Shown piece by piece: positions 1 to 7,246 of a DNA stretch of 40,765 nucleotides. The position numbers were made by a program, and so were the translations under genes. Origin of the DNA: BMS3ABIN04 sp965554225 (GTDB lineage: Bacteria > Bacteroidota > Ignavibacteria > Ignavibacteriales > Melioribacteraceae); contig CBEVZC010000014.1 of assembly GCA_965554225.1 (NCBI GenBank), forward strand, positions 1 to 40,765, in the 5' to 3' direction. The notes below the pieces were generated by a model that was given only the letters and a program-made list of their open reading frames with translations, made no database searches and was not told the origin of the DNA. Numbering within the stretch: the first letter of the stretch is position 1; every line of letters begins with the position of its first letter.

Positions 1-90
1 AATGATTTAAGAAATGAAAGAGAAAATTAAGTTAGTTTCTTTAATTTCTGAAGTGCCTCAAAAACCATGTGAACACTGTTATTTTCTGTT

Positions 91-963
91 TTAATTATCT
101 GCAAATCCTTCCAATCTCGGGTAAGCTTTAATAATTGTCGGAGGCATTTTTACTTTTGCACGGTCTCTTAAATAATGCATTAACTCAAATGCATTTGCAA
201 CAGCATCTCCGTGTGGATGGTTATTCATAATCACAAATACTTTTTTCACCTTATCATAAACCTCTTTTATTCTCTCGCTTATCTCAATAAGTTCGCCGGG
301 CGAGTAAAGGTATTCGTATCTTGCACTTCTTTCTTCGTAAGTTTGTTTTTTACCGAACTTGTTTAACGACTTTTTCCACGCTTCTTCATTCCTTCCGTGA
401 AAACGGATATAAGCCATCTTATTACCTACTACTGTATTAAATTCAATTGCTTCCCCTATTTGTGGTTGATCAATTGTACAAAAAGTAATTGTTTTAGCTT
501 TCTTCCCTTGCCAGGTTTTATGCCGGACCTCCACAAATTTATCGTAACCTTCAAACTTTTTTATAAGCCGCGCCAGATAATCAATATTAGAATCCGTGCA
601 TACAAACGAATATGGAAATTGCATCAACACACCGCCTAACCGTTCCGATTTTTTTAGTATATCCAGATTATACCGTACCGCTTGTACTTGCTCTTTGGTA
701 AAAGAATGTTTATGTGTAAAGTCCATGTGTAATTTTACGGTAAAGAGAAATTCATCTATTTCTTCAATTTGCCGAAGCCAGTTTTTAATTATGCTAGGAG
801 CAAGATATGTGTAGTAAGTCGAGTTAACTTCAACAGCATTAAAGTAACGCGAGTAATATTTTAACCAGCTGAATTCTTTAGATTGCGAAAACGGATAGAA
901 GTTAGGAACCCAATCGTTATAAGACCAGCCGGCTGTACCGATGTAGAGTTTTGGGGTTTTCAT
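91..963 (-). CDS. DUF72 (YecE-like) family protein
   Basis: This 290-residue protein belongs to the DUF72/YecE family, which has a TIM-barrel fold; no biochemical role is established that I know of. Family hallmarks are visible: the N-terminal YIGTAGWSYNDW (about residues 7-18), AVEVNSTYY (about 43-51), FTVKLH (about 73-78), GGVLMQFPYSF (about 110-120), FVEVRH (about 143-148) and IRFHGRNE (about 186-193). The last is the Arg/His/Gly segment that usually lines the barrel mouth. The C-terminus (VIMNNHPHGDAVANAFEL) is also typical. The length is somewhat above the usual 240-280. The ATG at 963 has no clear Shine-Dalgarno sequence. The gene is followed by 90 bases to the window edge in which I see nothing. 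Family assignment is firm; function is unknown. Confidence 0.9.
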   Translation of the reverse strand: MKTPKLYIGTAGWSYNDWVPNFYPFSQSKEFSWLKYYSRYFNAVEVNSTYYTYLAPSIIKNWLRQIEEIDEFLFTVKLHMDFTHKHSFTKEQVQAVRYNLDILKKSERLGGVLMQFPYSFVCTDSNIDYLARLIKKFEGYDKFVEVRHKTWQGKKAKTITFCTIDQPQIGEAIEFNTVVGNKMAYIRFHGRNEEAWKKSLNKFGKKQTYEERSARYEYLYSPGELIEISERIKEVYDKVKKVFVIMNNHPHGDAVANAFELMHYLRDRAKVKMPPTIIKAYPRLEGFADN

Positions 964-1025
964 AAAAAGAAATGGGACGCAGATTTGTTATGATTGATTA
1001 TGAATTTTACACTAATAATCTTTTA

Positions 1026-1499
1026 TTACATCTCTCCATAAGGCATTTGTGGTTTTTTGCCTAACAATCTTGCGTAAACAGACAATGCTCCGCGATGATG
1101 AGCAGTATGATCTCCGAGTGCATAAACTATTACCATTTTAGGTGCACCGGTCATTATCTCAGCAGTGATAGGGACCATTAATTCAGAATCCTGAACTGAT
1201 TGTAATTTTGCAATTCCATTGGCTGTGGCTTCTTTAAAATATTTCACACTATCATCAAACGAAGTATATTTTTTCATTGTCTCCGCATAGTTTACAAAGT
1301 TCATATCAAAACCGTTTTTACCGAAAGCTCCTTCAAAAAACCAGTCGATTGTTTCTGCTGCATGTCCGATGTGTTGGGCAATTGTGTACATTTCTTCTTG
1401 TGGTTTAAAAGAAGAATCTTCTTCGGTTAAACAACTTATTGTATTTAGGAAAAATTTTTCTTGCATTTTTAGTTGGTCTATTATTCCTTCTTTCATCAT
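1026..1499 (-). CDS. DinB-like metal-binding four-helix protein
   Basis: This 157-residue protein is of the DinB/YfiT superfamily, four-helix bundles that use three histidines to bind a divalent metal. Some members act as thiol-dependent S-transferases; others have no known role. Visible signs are TIAQHIGHAAETIDWFF (about residues 39-55), which supplies the first His on helix 2, and ALGDHTAHHRGALSVYARL (about 127-145), with the paired His residues near the C-terminus. The start is fixed by AAGGAG eight bases before the first of two adjacent ATG codons. Downstream lie a palindromic repeat and a RAYT pseudogene. Substrate and pathway cannot be read from the sequence. Confidence 0.85.
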   Translation of the reverse strand: MMKEGIIDQLKMQEKFFLNTISCLTEEDSSFKPQEEMYTIAQHIGHAAETIDWFFEGAFGKNGFDMNFVNYAETMKKYTSFDDSVKYFKEATANGIAKLQSVQDSELMVPITAEIMTGAPKMVIVYALGDHTAHHRGALSVYARLLGKKPQMPYGEM

Positions 1500-1523
1500 A
1501 ACTAGTTCTCCTTATTAATGTTG

Positions 1524-1555
1524 TTGTAGGGAACAACTATAGTTGTTCCCTACAA
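1524..1555. repeat. REP-A palindrome, copy 1
   Basis: This is a perfect 32-base palindrome with half-site GTAGGGAACAACTA flanked by TT/AA. It lies 14 bases past the end of the extended RAYT reading frame at 1570-2109. It belongs to the same family as the elements at 1799-1828 and 2124-2147. Size, symmetry and association with a RAYT gene fit a REP element. Confidence 0.85.
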
Positions 1556-1569
1556 TGATTTAAATTATA

Positions 1570-2109
1570 TCACATGTATAAATTTTCAATATTATTTTTC
1601 ACCAAATCCCATTTGAGTGGATTTTGTTGTATATATTTTCTAATGTTATATAATTCTTTTTCATTTCGTATTATTCTATCGTAAAATGATTTCTGCCATA
1701 CAAATTTATAGTTGGCAAATTGTTTTCGTATTTAGCGAGTCGCTGAAGATTTATATTGAGAAATTATTCTGGGCAATAATTCCATATTACGCGACGTTTG
1801 TAGGGAACAACCATGGTTGTCCCCTACATTGTTTTCATTATCAATAATAATTATTCCATGAATATGATTGGGCATTATAATGTATTCATCAATTTCCGTA
1901 AACGAAAAATGCTTAGGAATTTCTTTCCAATATTTATCAACAATTTTTCCGGGTTTGTTTAATGTTATTTCACCGTTTATAATTTTACCAAAAATATTTC
2001 TTTTATCCTTTGTGCAGATTGTTACAAAATAATAACCTGTCTGTGAATAATCGTATTCGGGTAACCGGTTTCTCTTACGGTGTGGGGTTTTTGGATAATG
2101 TTGTTTCAT
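1570..2109 (-). pseudogene. RAYT (REP-associated Y1 transposase), broken by an in-frame stop
   Basis: This is a REP-associated tyrosine transposase of the IS200/IS605-like Y1 (HUH) superfamily, a family that nicks and joins single-stranded palindromic DNA. The first 125 codons hold the fold core (YYFVTICTKDKRNIFG, about residues 26-41) and the HUH motif MPNHIHGIIII (His82, His84). A TAA at 1732-1734 ends the frame. Reading on in the same frame to a TGA at 1570-1572 gives 53 further residues with the family's C-terminal half. These include WQKSFYDRIIRNEKELYNI, where Tyr143 is the expected nucleophile, and RKYIQQNPLKW. With the stop the product lacks its catalytic tyrosine, so the gene is probably dead unless the stop is read through or is an assembly error. 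A REP-A palindrome encodes residues 95-104, and REP-A copies sit 14 bases from each end. Confidence 0.85.
1799..1828. repeat. REP-A palindrome, copy 2, inside the RAYT gene
   Basis: This near-perfect palindrome (one mismatched pair in 30 bases; half-site GTAGGGAACAACCA) lies inside the RAYT frame. It is read in frame as about VGDNHGCSLQ between the HUH motif and the catalytic-Tyr region. It is the same family as 1524-1555. Confidence 0.85.
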
Positions 2110-2123
2110 TGATTAATTACCAA

Positions 2124-2147
2124 GGAACAGCTATGGCTGTTCCCTAC
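2124..2147. repeat. REP-A-like palindrome, copy 3, diverged
   Basis: GGAACAGCTATGGCTGTTCC (2124-2143) is a palindrome with one mismatched pair, followed by CTAC as in the other copies. The left outer arm is eroded (CCAAGG instead of GTAGGG). It begins 14 bases upstream of the RAYT start and overlaps the end of the next gene: the TAG stop of the DUF5131 gene (2144-2146) is the repeat's own GTAG read on the minus strand. Confidence 0.7.
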
Positions 2148-2893
2148 AGCGTTAATTGTAATTTATAATCCGGGTATTCGCTCCATTCTTTGCCGAGAAG
2201 TTTTCTGCCGTTTGATTTTTTGTTTCTTCTTATTCCGTCAGAGCCCCAGGTTCCCCATTGCTTAAAGAAGAAAGCGACATTTTGTTTTTCACACTGATGT
2301 TTAATGTTAACCGCCCATTCCGGCTTCATCGGTCGTGCTTTCGGTCCGCTTTCACCTCCTACAATAACCCAATGAATTCCTCTAAGATTAATTTTGCCTA
2401 AATCTTCAAGCAGCGGTTCGATTGATAAAAATTTAATTGCCGCCTTTTGAGTTCTTAGTTTATCAATTCTCGGCAGACCGGATTTCCTGTTTTCAACGGT
2501 AACACCGAGCCAAACATTATTAGGTATTTTCTTGTGCGAAAAATATTCTGCCATTCTATTTTCACGTTTGGTAAGTATTTGATAAATATGCCATGGAGTT
2601 CTATCAATTACTTCAAATATAGCATCAAGAAAATCTTCCGGCATTTCTTCATGAAATAAATCACTCATTGAATTAACAAAATATTTTGTGGGCTTCTTCT
2701 TTCGTAACGGTTGCTCCAATCTTTCCGGCATAATAGAAAACTCGAACCCGTTTTCATAACCTGAAACACGCATTGCTTGAAGTCTATTTGCCATTACTTC
2801 GGCATAACAATTTTTACAGCCAGAACTCACTTTCGTACATCCGGTTGTGGGGTTCCAAGTTTCTTCTGTCCATTCGATTTTTGATTTGTTCAT
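2144..2893 (-). CDS. DUF5131 / phage Gp37-Gp68 family three-Cys protein
   Basis: This 249-residue protein is of the phage Gp37/Gp68 (DUF5131) family. The N-terminus has IEWTEETWNPTTGC followed by SSGCKNCYAE, giving Cys19, Cys26 and Cys29 in a C-x6-C-x2-C pattern. The pattern suggests a metal or iron-sulfur site and resembles, but is not, the radical-SAM C-x3-C-x2-C. Further family blocks are YFVNSMSDLFHEEMP (about 71-85), ILTKRENRM (about 106-114), WLGVTVEN (about 128-135), FLSIEPLLEDL (about 155-165), WVIVGGESGP (175-184) and FFFKQWG. The length is normal. It lies 8 bases after tcmP, the partner family that gave the three-Cys-motif pair its name, so the two are probably one transcript. The stop codon lies in a REP-A repeat. 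The family recurs in phages and accessory regions; no activity is established that I know of. Confidence 0.9.
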   Translation of the reverse strand: MNKSKIEWTEETWNPTTGCTKVSSGCKNCYAEVMANRLQAMRVSGYENGFEFSIMPERLEQPLRKKKPTKYFVNSMSDLFHEEMPEDFLDAIFEVIDRTPWHIYQILTKRENRMAEYFSHKKIPNNVWLGVTVENRKSGLPRIDKLRTQKAAIKFLSIEPLLEDLGKINLRGIHWVIVGGESGPKARPMKPEWAVNIKHQCEKQNVAFFFKQWGTWGSDGIRRNKKSNGRKLLGKEWSEYPDYKLQLTL

Positions 2894-2901
2894 TTTAATG
2901 C

Positions 2902-4071
2902 CTATTCAAATACAAAATTAACAATTTTTTGGGGATTGCTGCCATGATGATATTTATATAAAAGATAAAAAGCATTCCTTCTTGCCTCATTTCCATTTTC
3001 CAAATAAACTTTAAATTTAGGATTATCTCTTAGCCATTCTCTCAACACCTCTGCTGTATGTTTGGGCAAAAATCCGTTATCTAATCCAAATAGATATAAA
3101 TCAGCATTAGTTTTAGTTTCTTCTGATACAATAAAATTTTTCAGTTTTGTCGAATAATCTGAAATTATTATTGCATTAAATAGAGGAGTTTGTTCTTTAT
3201 TTAGGCGAAATCCTTTCCCTTGTTCTTCGTCTATTTTCCACTTGGATTCAAGTATCTTTTCAAAACCTAAGATATGTGACGTAAAAAAGAAAAGACAATA
3301 AATATTTTGAGAATCTCTTTCAATCGTAAAAGTATCTACAAAAATAGAACGGTTACTTAAAAATTTTTTAAAAGATTCTTTCAGTTGTAAAATAAATTCA
3401 TCTGGTGAATTAACTTCACCTAGCATATGATTAAAAGCTATTAAAGGAGTAAGAAATTCTTGTAGCGGAATCCCGCCTGGAAAATCATCGTTGCTCAAAG
3501 ATTTTTTCATAAATCTATACATATGAGATATTGGAAGAAACAAAATCAGCTCGGTTTTTCTATTATTTAGAAATTCTCTCAAATATTCCGGCTTAATTTT
3601 CTTATAACCATACGGATCCAAAAATACTAACGCTCTTTCACTTTTTAACATGTTTTTTAACTTTTTAACTACTTTTGGATATAATTCAATATAATCTCGA
3701 TTAGTATACTTAATACTTACATTATTCGGCCTAAATATTTGAGAGCATGTTTCCTTAACTCTTTCGATTTTATATTTGTTCTTTTCTATCTCAGACTTAT
3801 CTTCATCATTAAACCACACTTCCAAGTTGGGAGAAGTTCTTTTATTACTAAAATAATGGTCTCTAATCTTTTCCAAAGCAATAATGGGACTGCCTTTGGA
3901 ACCGTCAGCATAAATCCCTTCCCCGCACATTAGATCATAAATGTGAATTGTATCAACATAAGGGGTTCGACTAAGAATGTTAAGATATGTAGCTAAATAA
4001 CTAGTATATAACTCTACTTTTGCTTTCGAATGCTCCAGCATTACCAATTTTGCGTTAATTTTACCTTTCAC
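2902..4071 (-). CDS. tcmP: three-Cys-motif partner protein TcmP
   Basis: This 389-residue protein matches the TcmP family, defined by its gene pairing with three-Cys-motif (DUF5131) proteins, as seen here 8 bases downstream. The N-terminal half looks like a class I SAM-methyltransferase fold. IYDLMCGEG (residues 44-52) fits the glycine-rich motif I. GSKGSPIIALEKI (57-69) is a family signature. EVWFNDED (84-91) ends a strand with acidic residues, and LVFLDPYGYK (148-157) sits where motif IV would be. The C-terminal third is not recognisable. The frame opens with GTG at 4071, four bases after the sthA stop; an internal ATG at residue 11 is an alternative. The gene is strikingly AT-rich: three sampled 60-base lines hold 20-25% GC against 40-48% in sthA, suggesting separate acquisition. 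The methyltransferase role is an inference. Confidence 0.85.
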   Translation of the reverse strand: MKGKINAKLVMLEHSKAKVELYTSYLATYLNILSRTPYVDTIHIYDLMCGEGIYADGSKGSPIIALEKIRDHYFSNKRTSPNLEVWFNDEDKSEIEKNKYKIERVKETCSQIFRPNNVSIKYTNRDYIELYPKVVKKLKNMLKSERALVFLDPYGYKKIKPEYLREFLNNRKTELILFLPISHMYRFMKKSLSNDDFPGGIPLQEFLTPLIAFNHMLGEVNSPDEFILQLKESFKKFLSNRSIFVDTFTIERDSQNIYCLFFFTSHILGFEKILESKWKIDEEQGKGFRLNKEQTPLFNAIIISDYSTKLKNFIVSEETKTNADLYLFGLDNGFLPKHTAEVLREWLRDNPKFKVYLENGNEARRNAFYLLYKYHHGSNPQKIVNFVFE

Positions 4072-4075
4072 AACT

Positions 4076-5449
4076 CTACACTTCCACCCTGTTCAATCCG
4101 TTAAGCGCAGCGACGCGGTAGGCTTCCGCCATTGTGGGATAATTGAACGTCGTGTTCACAAAGTACATCAAATTATTACCTTCTCCTTTCTGCGACATTA
4201 TTGCCTGACCGATGTGAATTATTTCCGAAGCGCTGTTGCCGAAACAATGTATGCCTAAAATTTCAAGCGTTTCACGATGGAAAAGTATTTTCAGCATTCC
4301 GGTTGTATGTCCCGTTATTTGAGCGCGCGCCAAATGTTTAAAAAATGCTCTTCCCACTTCGTAGGGAATTTTCTTTTCGGTAAGCTCTTTTTCGGTATGT
4401 CCTACCGAACTGATTTCCGGCAGAGTATAAATTCCGGTTGGAATAAATTCAACAAGGTGGTATTCCGATTTGCCGGTTACAATGTGGGATGCGGCAAAAC
4501 GTCCTTGGTCGTACGAAGCGCTTGCCAGGCTTGGGAATCCTACAATATCTCCTACTGCATAAATATGCGGGACTGCAGTTTGGTGGTTTTCGTTTATTTC
4601 TATTGAGCCTTTGTAATTAATTTTAATTCCCAGTTTTTCCAGGCCCATATTTGCCGAGTTACCCGTTCTGCCTTGTGCCCAAAACATATAATCGGTTCTA
4701 ATTTTTTTATTCGATTTCAGATAAAGCGTTACTCCGTCGTCATCCGGCACAACTTTTTCATACTCTTCATTATGCCTGATCAGCACTCCGTTTTCGCTTA
4801 AATGATAAGCCAATGCATCGATGATTTCATCATCTAAAAAAGTTAATAAACGGGAACGCGAATTGATAAGATTAACCTTAGTTTTTAATCCTCTGAAAAT
4901 AGAAGCATACTCGCAGCCAATAACTCCGGCGCCGTAAATGGTAATAGAACGCGGATGTTCTTTAATATCAAGTATGGAATCGCTGTCAACAATGCGGGGA
5001 TTCGAAAAATCAATATCTTCTGGATGATACGGGTGCGAGCCCGTCGCTATTACAAAATAGTCGGCTTTGTATTTTTGCTTGCCTCCGTTTGTAAGTAATA
5101 CCTCTACGGTATGATCATCCAAAAATTTTGCATGACCGTCAATCAGATCGACCCAGTTACGTTCGTAAAATCCGCTTCGTAATTTCATTTGCTGCTTAAT
5201 TACAAATTCCGCAGTATCCAATAAATCTTGAAAATGCACACTCCCAACCGCTCCTCTTTCTTCCAAAGTTTCCGTTGCGTGTCTGAGGGCTTTACTCGGA
5301 ATTGTCCCTTGGTGTGTACAACTTCCGCCAATATTTGCAAAGCGATCGCATATAGCCACTTTTTTACCGGATTTTACCGCTTTCATTGCAGCACCTTCCC
5401 CGCCGGGTCCGCTGCCAATTACTATTACATCATATTTCTCTTTTATCAT
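4076..5449 (-). CDS. sthA: soluble pyridine nucleotide transhydrogenase (Si-specific)
   Basis: This 457-residue flavoprotein exchanges hydride between NADPH and NAD+ in the cytoplasm, balancing the two pools. It has the FAD dinucleotide-binding GSGPGGEGAA (residues 12-21). The active-site region IGGSCTHQGTIPSKALRHA (40-58) keeps Cys44 but has Thr49 where dihydrolipoamide and glutathione reductases have the second redox Cys. That loss is the known mark of SthA. The NAD(P) motif is IYGAGVIGCEYASIF (about 171-185), the second FAD motif is IYAVGDIVGFPSLAS (about 295-309), and the C-terminal block is TTFNYPTMAEAYRVAALNGLNRV. The start has GAGG five bases upstream of the ATG. It is the first gene of a probable sthA-tcmP-DUF5131 run, with 4- and 8-base gaps. 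Confidence 0.95.
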   Translation of the reverse strand: MIKEKYDVIVIGSGPGGEGAAMKAVKSGKKVAICDRFANIGGSCTHQGTIPSKALRHATETLEERGAVGSVHFQDLLDTAEFVIKQQMKLRSGFYERNWVDLIDGHAKFLDDHTVEVLLTNGGKQKYKADYFVIATGSHPYHPEDIDFSNPRIVDSDSILDIKEHPRSITIYGAGVIGCEYASIFRGLKTKVNLINSRSRLLTFLDDEIIDALAYHLSENGVLIRHNEEYEKVVPDDDGVTLYLKSNKKIRTDYMFWAQGRTGNSANMGLEKLGIKINYKGSIEINENHQTAVPHIYAVGDIVGFPSLASASYDQGRFAASHIVTGKSEYHLVEFIPTGIYTLPEISSVGHTEKELTEKKIPYEVGRAFFKHLARAQITGHTTGMLKILFHRETLEILGIHCFGNSASEIIHIGQAIMSQKGEGNNLMYFVNTTFNYPTMAEAYRVAALNGLNRVEV

Positions 5450-5508
5450 TTTACCTCTTTATTCAAAATTAAACACAAAAATAACAGATACAATTTGTTC
5501 GGATTTTC

Positions 5509-6672
5509 TCACTTCAATTTTAAATATCCCCCAACATCATCTACAATTATTTTTTCTTTTGCGGGAAAAGAATCAAATAATTTTTTCTGCTTGGCATTTA
5601 ATTTCCCAAAATACTTAGTTTCAAGCAACTTACCATCAAAATAAAAGTCGATTTCAATGCCATTTTGATAAACATAACACGGATTATATTTTTTAATTTT
5701 TAAAAAAACCAAATTTTCAAACAAAGATCCTTTGTCGCGAAAACCGGATACATAAGACTTCAAGCCCGTATCAATTGAAAAAATCTTTTTCGGTGCTTTT
5801 AGTCTTTCATTTAGTTTTCCACAACGTTCAATAGCGAAAATTAAATATGTTCGTAAAAAATAATCAAAATAACGCCTGGCGGTATCTACGGAAATATCTA
5901 ACACTTTTGAAACCTTACTTATCGATAGTTGTTTGCCTGTTCTCTCCATTAATAGTCTGAAAAAATCTTTTAATAAAGTCAGATTCCTAACTCCGTAATA
6001 TCCCGCTATATCTTTGTAAAGAATACTATCAATCAGGTTATCAAGATAACTCACATCGTTGGTAAGAACATACTCAGGCATTCCTCCGGTTTGCATAAAA
6101 TCTTCAAAATAAGATTCGGTTAAATAACTTTCGGATCTTTTGATTTTGATTTTTTTAAATGCAAGATATTCGTTAAAATCCAATGGGAATACTTCCAAAA
6201 TCCTTGCACGACCGGTTAAGTAAGCATTTTTTTCTTGTAACAAAGATGCCGAAGATGAGGTAACAAATAATTTCGCATTTTCGGAATCATATAAATTTTT
6301 CAATTCCAAGCTGATATTTTTTCTATAAGTTATTTCATCGAAAAAAAGATAAATTTTTTCGCTCAAAGAAATTTTGTGTAGTTTCCGGTATTCATTCAGA
6401 AGCTCGGCTATCGAATATTTTTCTAAAGCTATTGAATCTAACGACGCATAAAATATTTTTTCCTTTTCCACCTCGTTAAGAAGCGCTTTAATAAACATTT
6501 TTAATAACGATGTTTTACCTACACGCCGTAACCCCGTTAAGATGATAATATCTTTATTGGATAAATTTCTTGAGAAAAAATCCACATGCATCGGACGTTT
6601 AATAAAGCTTCCCGGGGACTCATCATCCCACCAAGGATTAAATCGTAACAACTCATTTTTTAACAAACCCAT
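5509..6672 (-). CDS. AAA ATPase with DUF4143 domain
   Basis: This 387-residue protein is of the AAA_14/DUF4143 class, common in bacteria and archaea and of unsettled function. Visible parts are Walker A GLRRVGKTS (residues 47-55), Walker B IYLFFDEIT (107-115), a sensor-like LFVTSSSASLL (about 135-145), then TGRARILEVFPLDFNEYLAF (153-172), typical of the family. A winged-helix-like segment follows (ISKVSKVLDISVDTARRYF, 251-269), and a C-terminal nuclease-like DUF4143 part with ENLVFLKIKK and EIDFYFDGKLLETKY, an acidic pattern reminiscent of PD-(D/E)XK folds. The start is fixed by AAGGAG seven bases upstream. Just before it lie five copies of a 9-mer; the internal winged helix could be what binds them. 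No antitoxin or toxin partner is visible. Confidence 0.9.
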   Translation of the reverse strand: MGLLKNELLRFNPWWDDESPGSFIKRPMHVDFFSRNLSNKDIIILTGLRRVGKTSLLKMFIKALLNEVEKEKIFYASLDSIALEKYSIAELLNEYRKLHKISLSEKIYLFFDEITYRKNISLELKNLYDSENAKLFVTSSSASLLQEKNAYLTGRARILEVFPLDFNEYLAFKKIKIKRSESYLTESYFEDFMQTGGMPEYVLTNDVSYLDNLIDSILYKDIAGYYGVRNLTLLKDFFRLLMERTGKQLSISKVSKVLDISVDTARRYFDYFLRTYLIFAIERCGKLNERLKAPKKIFSIDTGLKSYVSGFRDKGSLFENLVFLKIKKYNPCYVYQNGIEIDFYFDGKLLETKYFGKLNAKQKKLFDSFPAKEKIIVDDVGGYLKLK

Positions 6673-6683
6673 AAGGATTCTCC

Positions 6684-6768
6684 TTATCGTATAAATTTGT
6701 ATTAAAATATACGATACTATCGTATATTTTTCAAGTTTTTTATACGATAGTGTGCTTTTTATCGTATA
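6684..6768. promoter_or_regulatory. Array of five TATACGATA sites upstream of the AAA-DUF4143 gene
   Basis: The 9-mer TATACGATA occurs on one strand or the other at 6685-6693, 6708-6716, 6718-6726, 6741-6749 and 6760-6768. The second and third form a perfect 27-base inverted repeat (6704-6730) around a single C. The fourth and fifth form a second inverted repeat with a 10-base spacer. The first abuts the AAGGAG ribosome-binding site of the ATPase gene. Such spacing fits operators for a dimeric DNA-binding protein, probably autoregulatory. The binding protein is unknown. Confidence 0.7.
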
Positions 6769-6778
6769 GTACCGGAAT

Positions 6779-7198
6779 CTATTCTCCCATTACGGTAACA
6801 ACAATTCTCCTTGCCCCACTATAATCCCGGTGTTCACAAAGATAAATACCCTGCCAGGTTCCAAGATTGAGTCTGCCATTAGTAATGGGAACGGTTAATG
6901 AGTATCCCAACATGGAAGATTTAATATGTGCCGACATGTCATCCGGTCCTTCGAGCGTATGTTCGAAGTAAGGCAGATCATCCGGGACAAGTTTATTAAA
7001 ATAATTTTGCATATCCGTTTTAACTTCGGGAGAAACATTTTCGTTAATTGTAAGCGAAGCGGACGTATGTTTGATAAAAATATTTGCAATACCTATTTTG
7101 ATTTTACTCAGTTCCGGTATAGCACTTTCAATTTCGCGGGTAATTATATGAAACCCGCGGGAACGGGGTTTTAAGGTTATTTCGGTTTGATAATACAT
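6779..7198 (-). CDS. yjbQ: YjbQ family (UPF0047) protein, secondary thiamine-phosphate synthase type
   Basis: This 139-residue protein matches the YjbQ/UPF0047 family throughout: an N-terminal strand region, IFIKHTSASLTINEN (about residues 41-55), LEGPDDMSAHIKSSMLG (82-98) with the conserved Asp-Asp-x-x-x-His, and LGTWQGIYLCEHRD (about 112-125). The E. coli homologue has a weak thiamine-phosphate synthase activity; the main role is unclear. The length is normal. The ATG start has no visible Shine-Dalgarno sequence. It lies upstream of the operator array of the AAA-DUF4143 gene, which suggests that gene has its own promoter. Confidence 0.92.
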   Translation of the reverse strand: MYYQTEITLKPRSRGFHIITREIESAIPELSKIKIGIANIFIKHTSASLTINENVSPEVKTDMQNYFNKLVPDDLPYFEHTLEGPDDMSAHIKSSMLGYSLTVPITNGRLNLGTWQGIYLCEHRDYSGARRIVVTVMGE

Positions 7199-7246
7199 AA
7201 TAGCTTACACGATTAATTAAAAAAGTTAAGTGAGTTAACTATAATT

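Noticed and set aside
397..814. Open frames on the plus strand opposite the DUF72 gene
   Set aside because: They are shadows of the DUF72 coding frame, without start signals or family resemblance.
6684..6768. Array of repeats read as a possible CRISPR
   Set aside because: The repeated unit is only 9 bases, spacers are 1-24 bases and copies alternate in strand, so it is an operator-type cluster.
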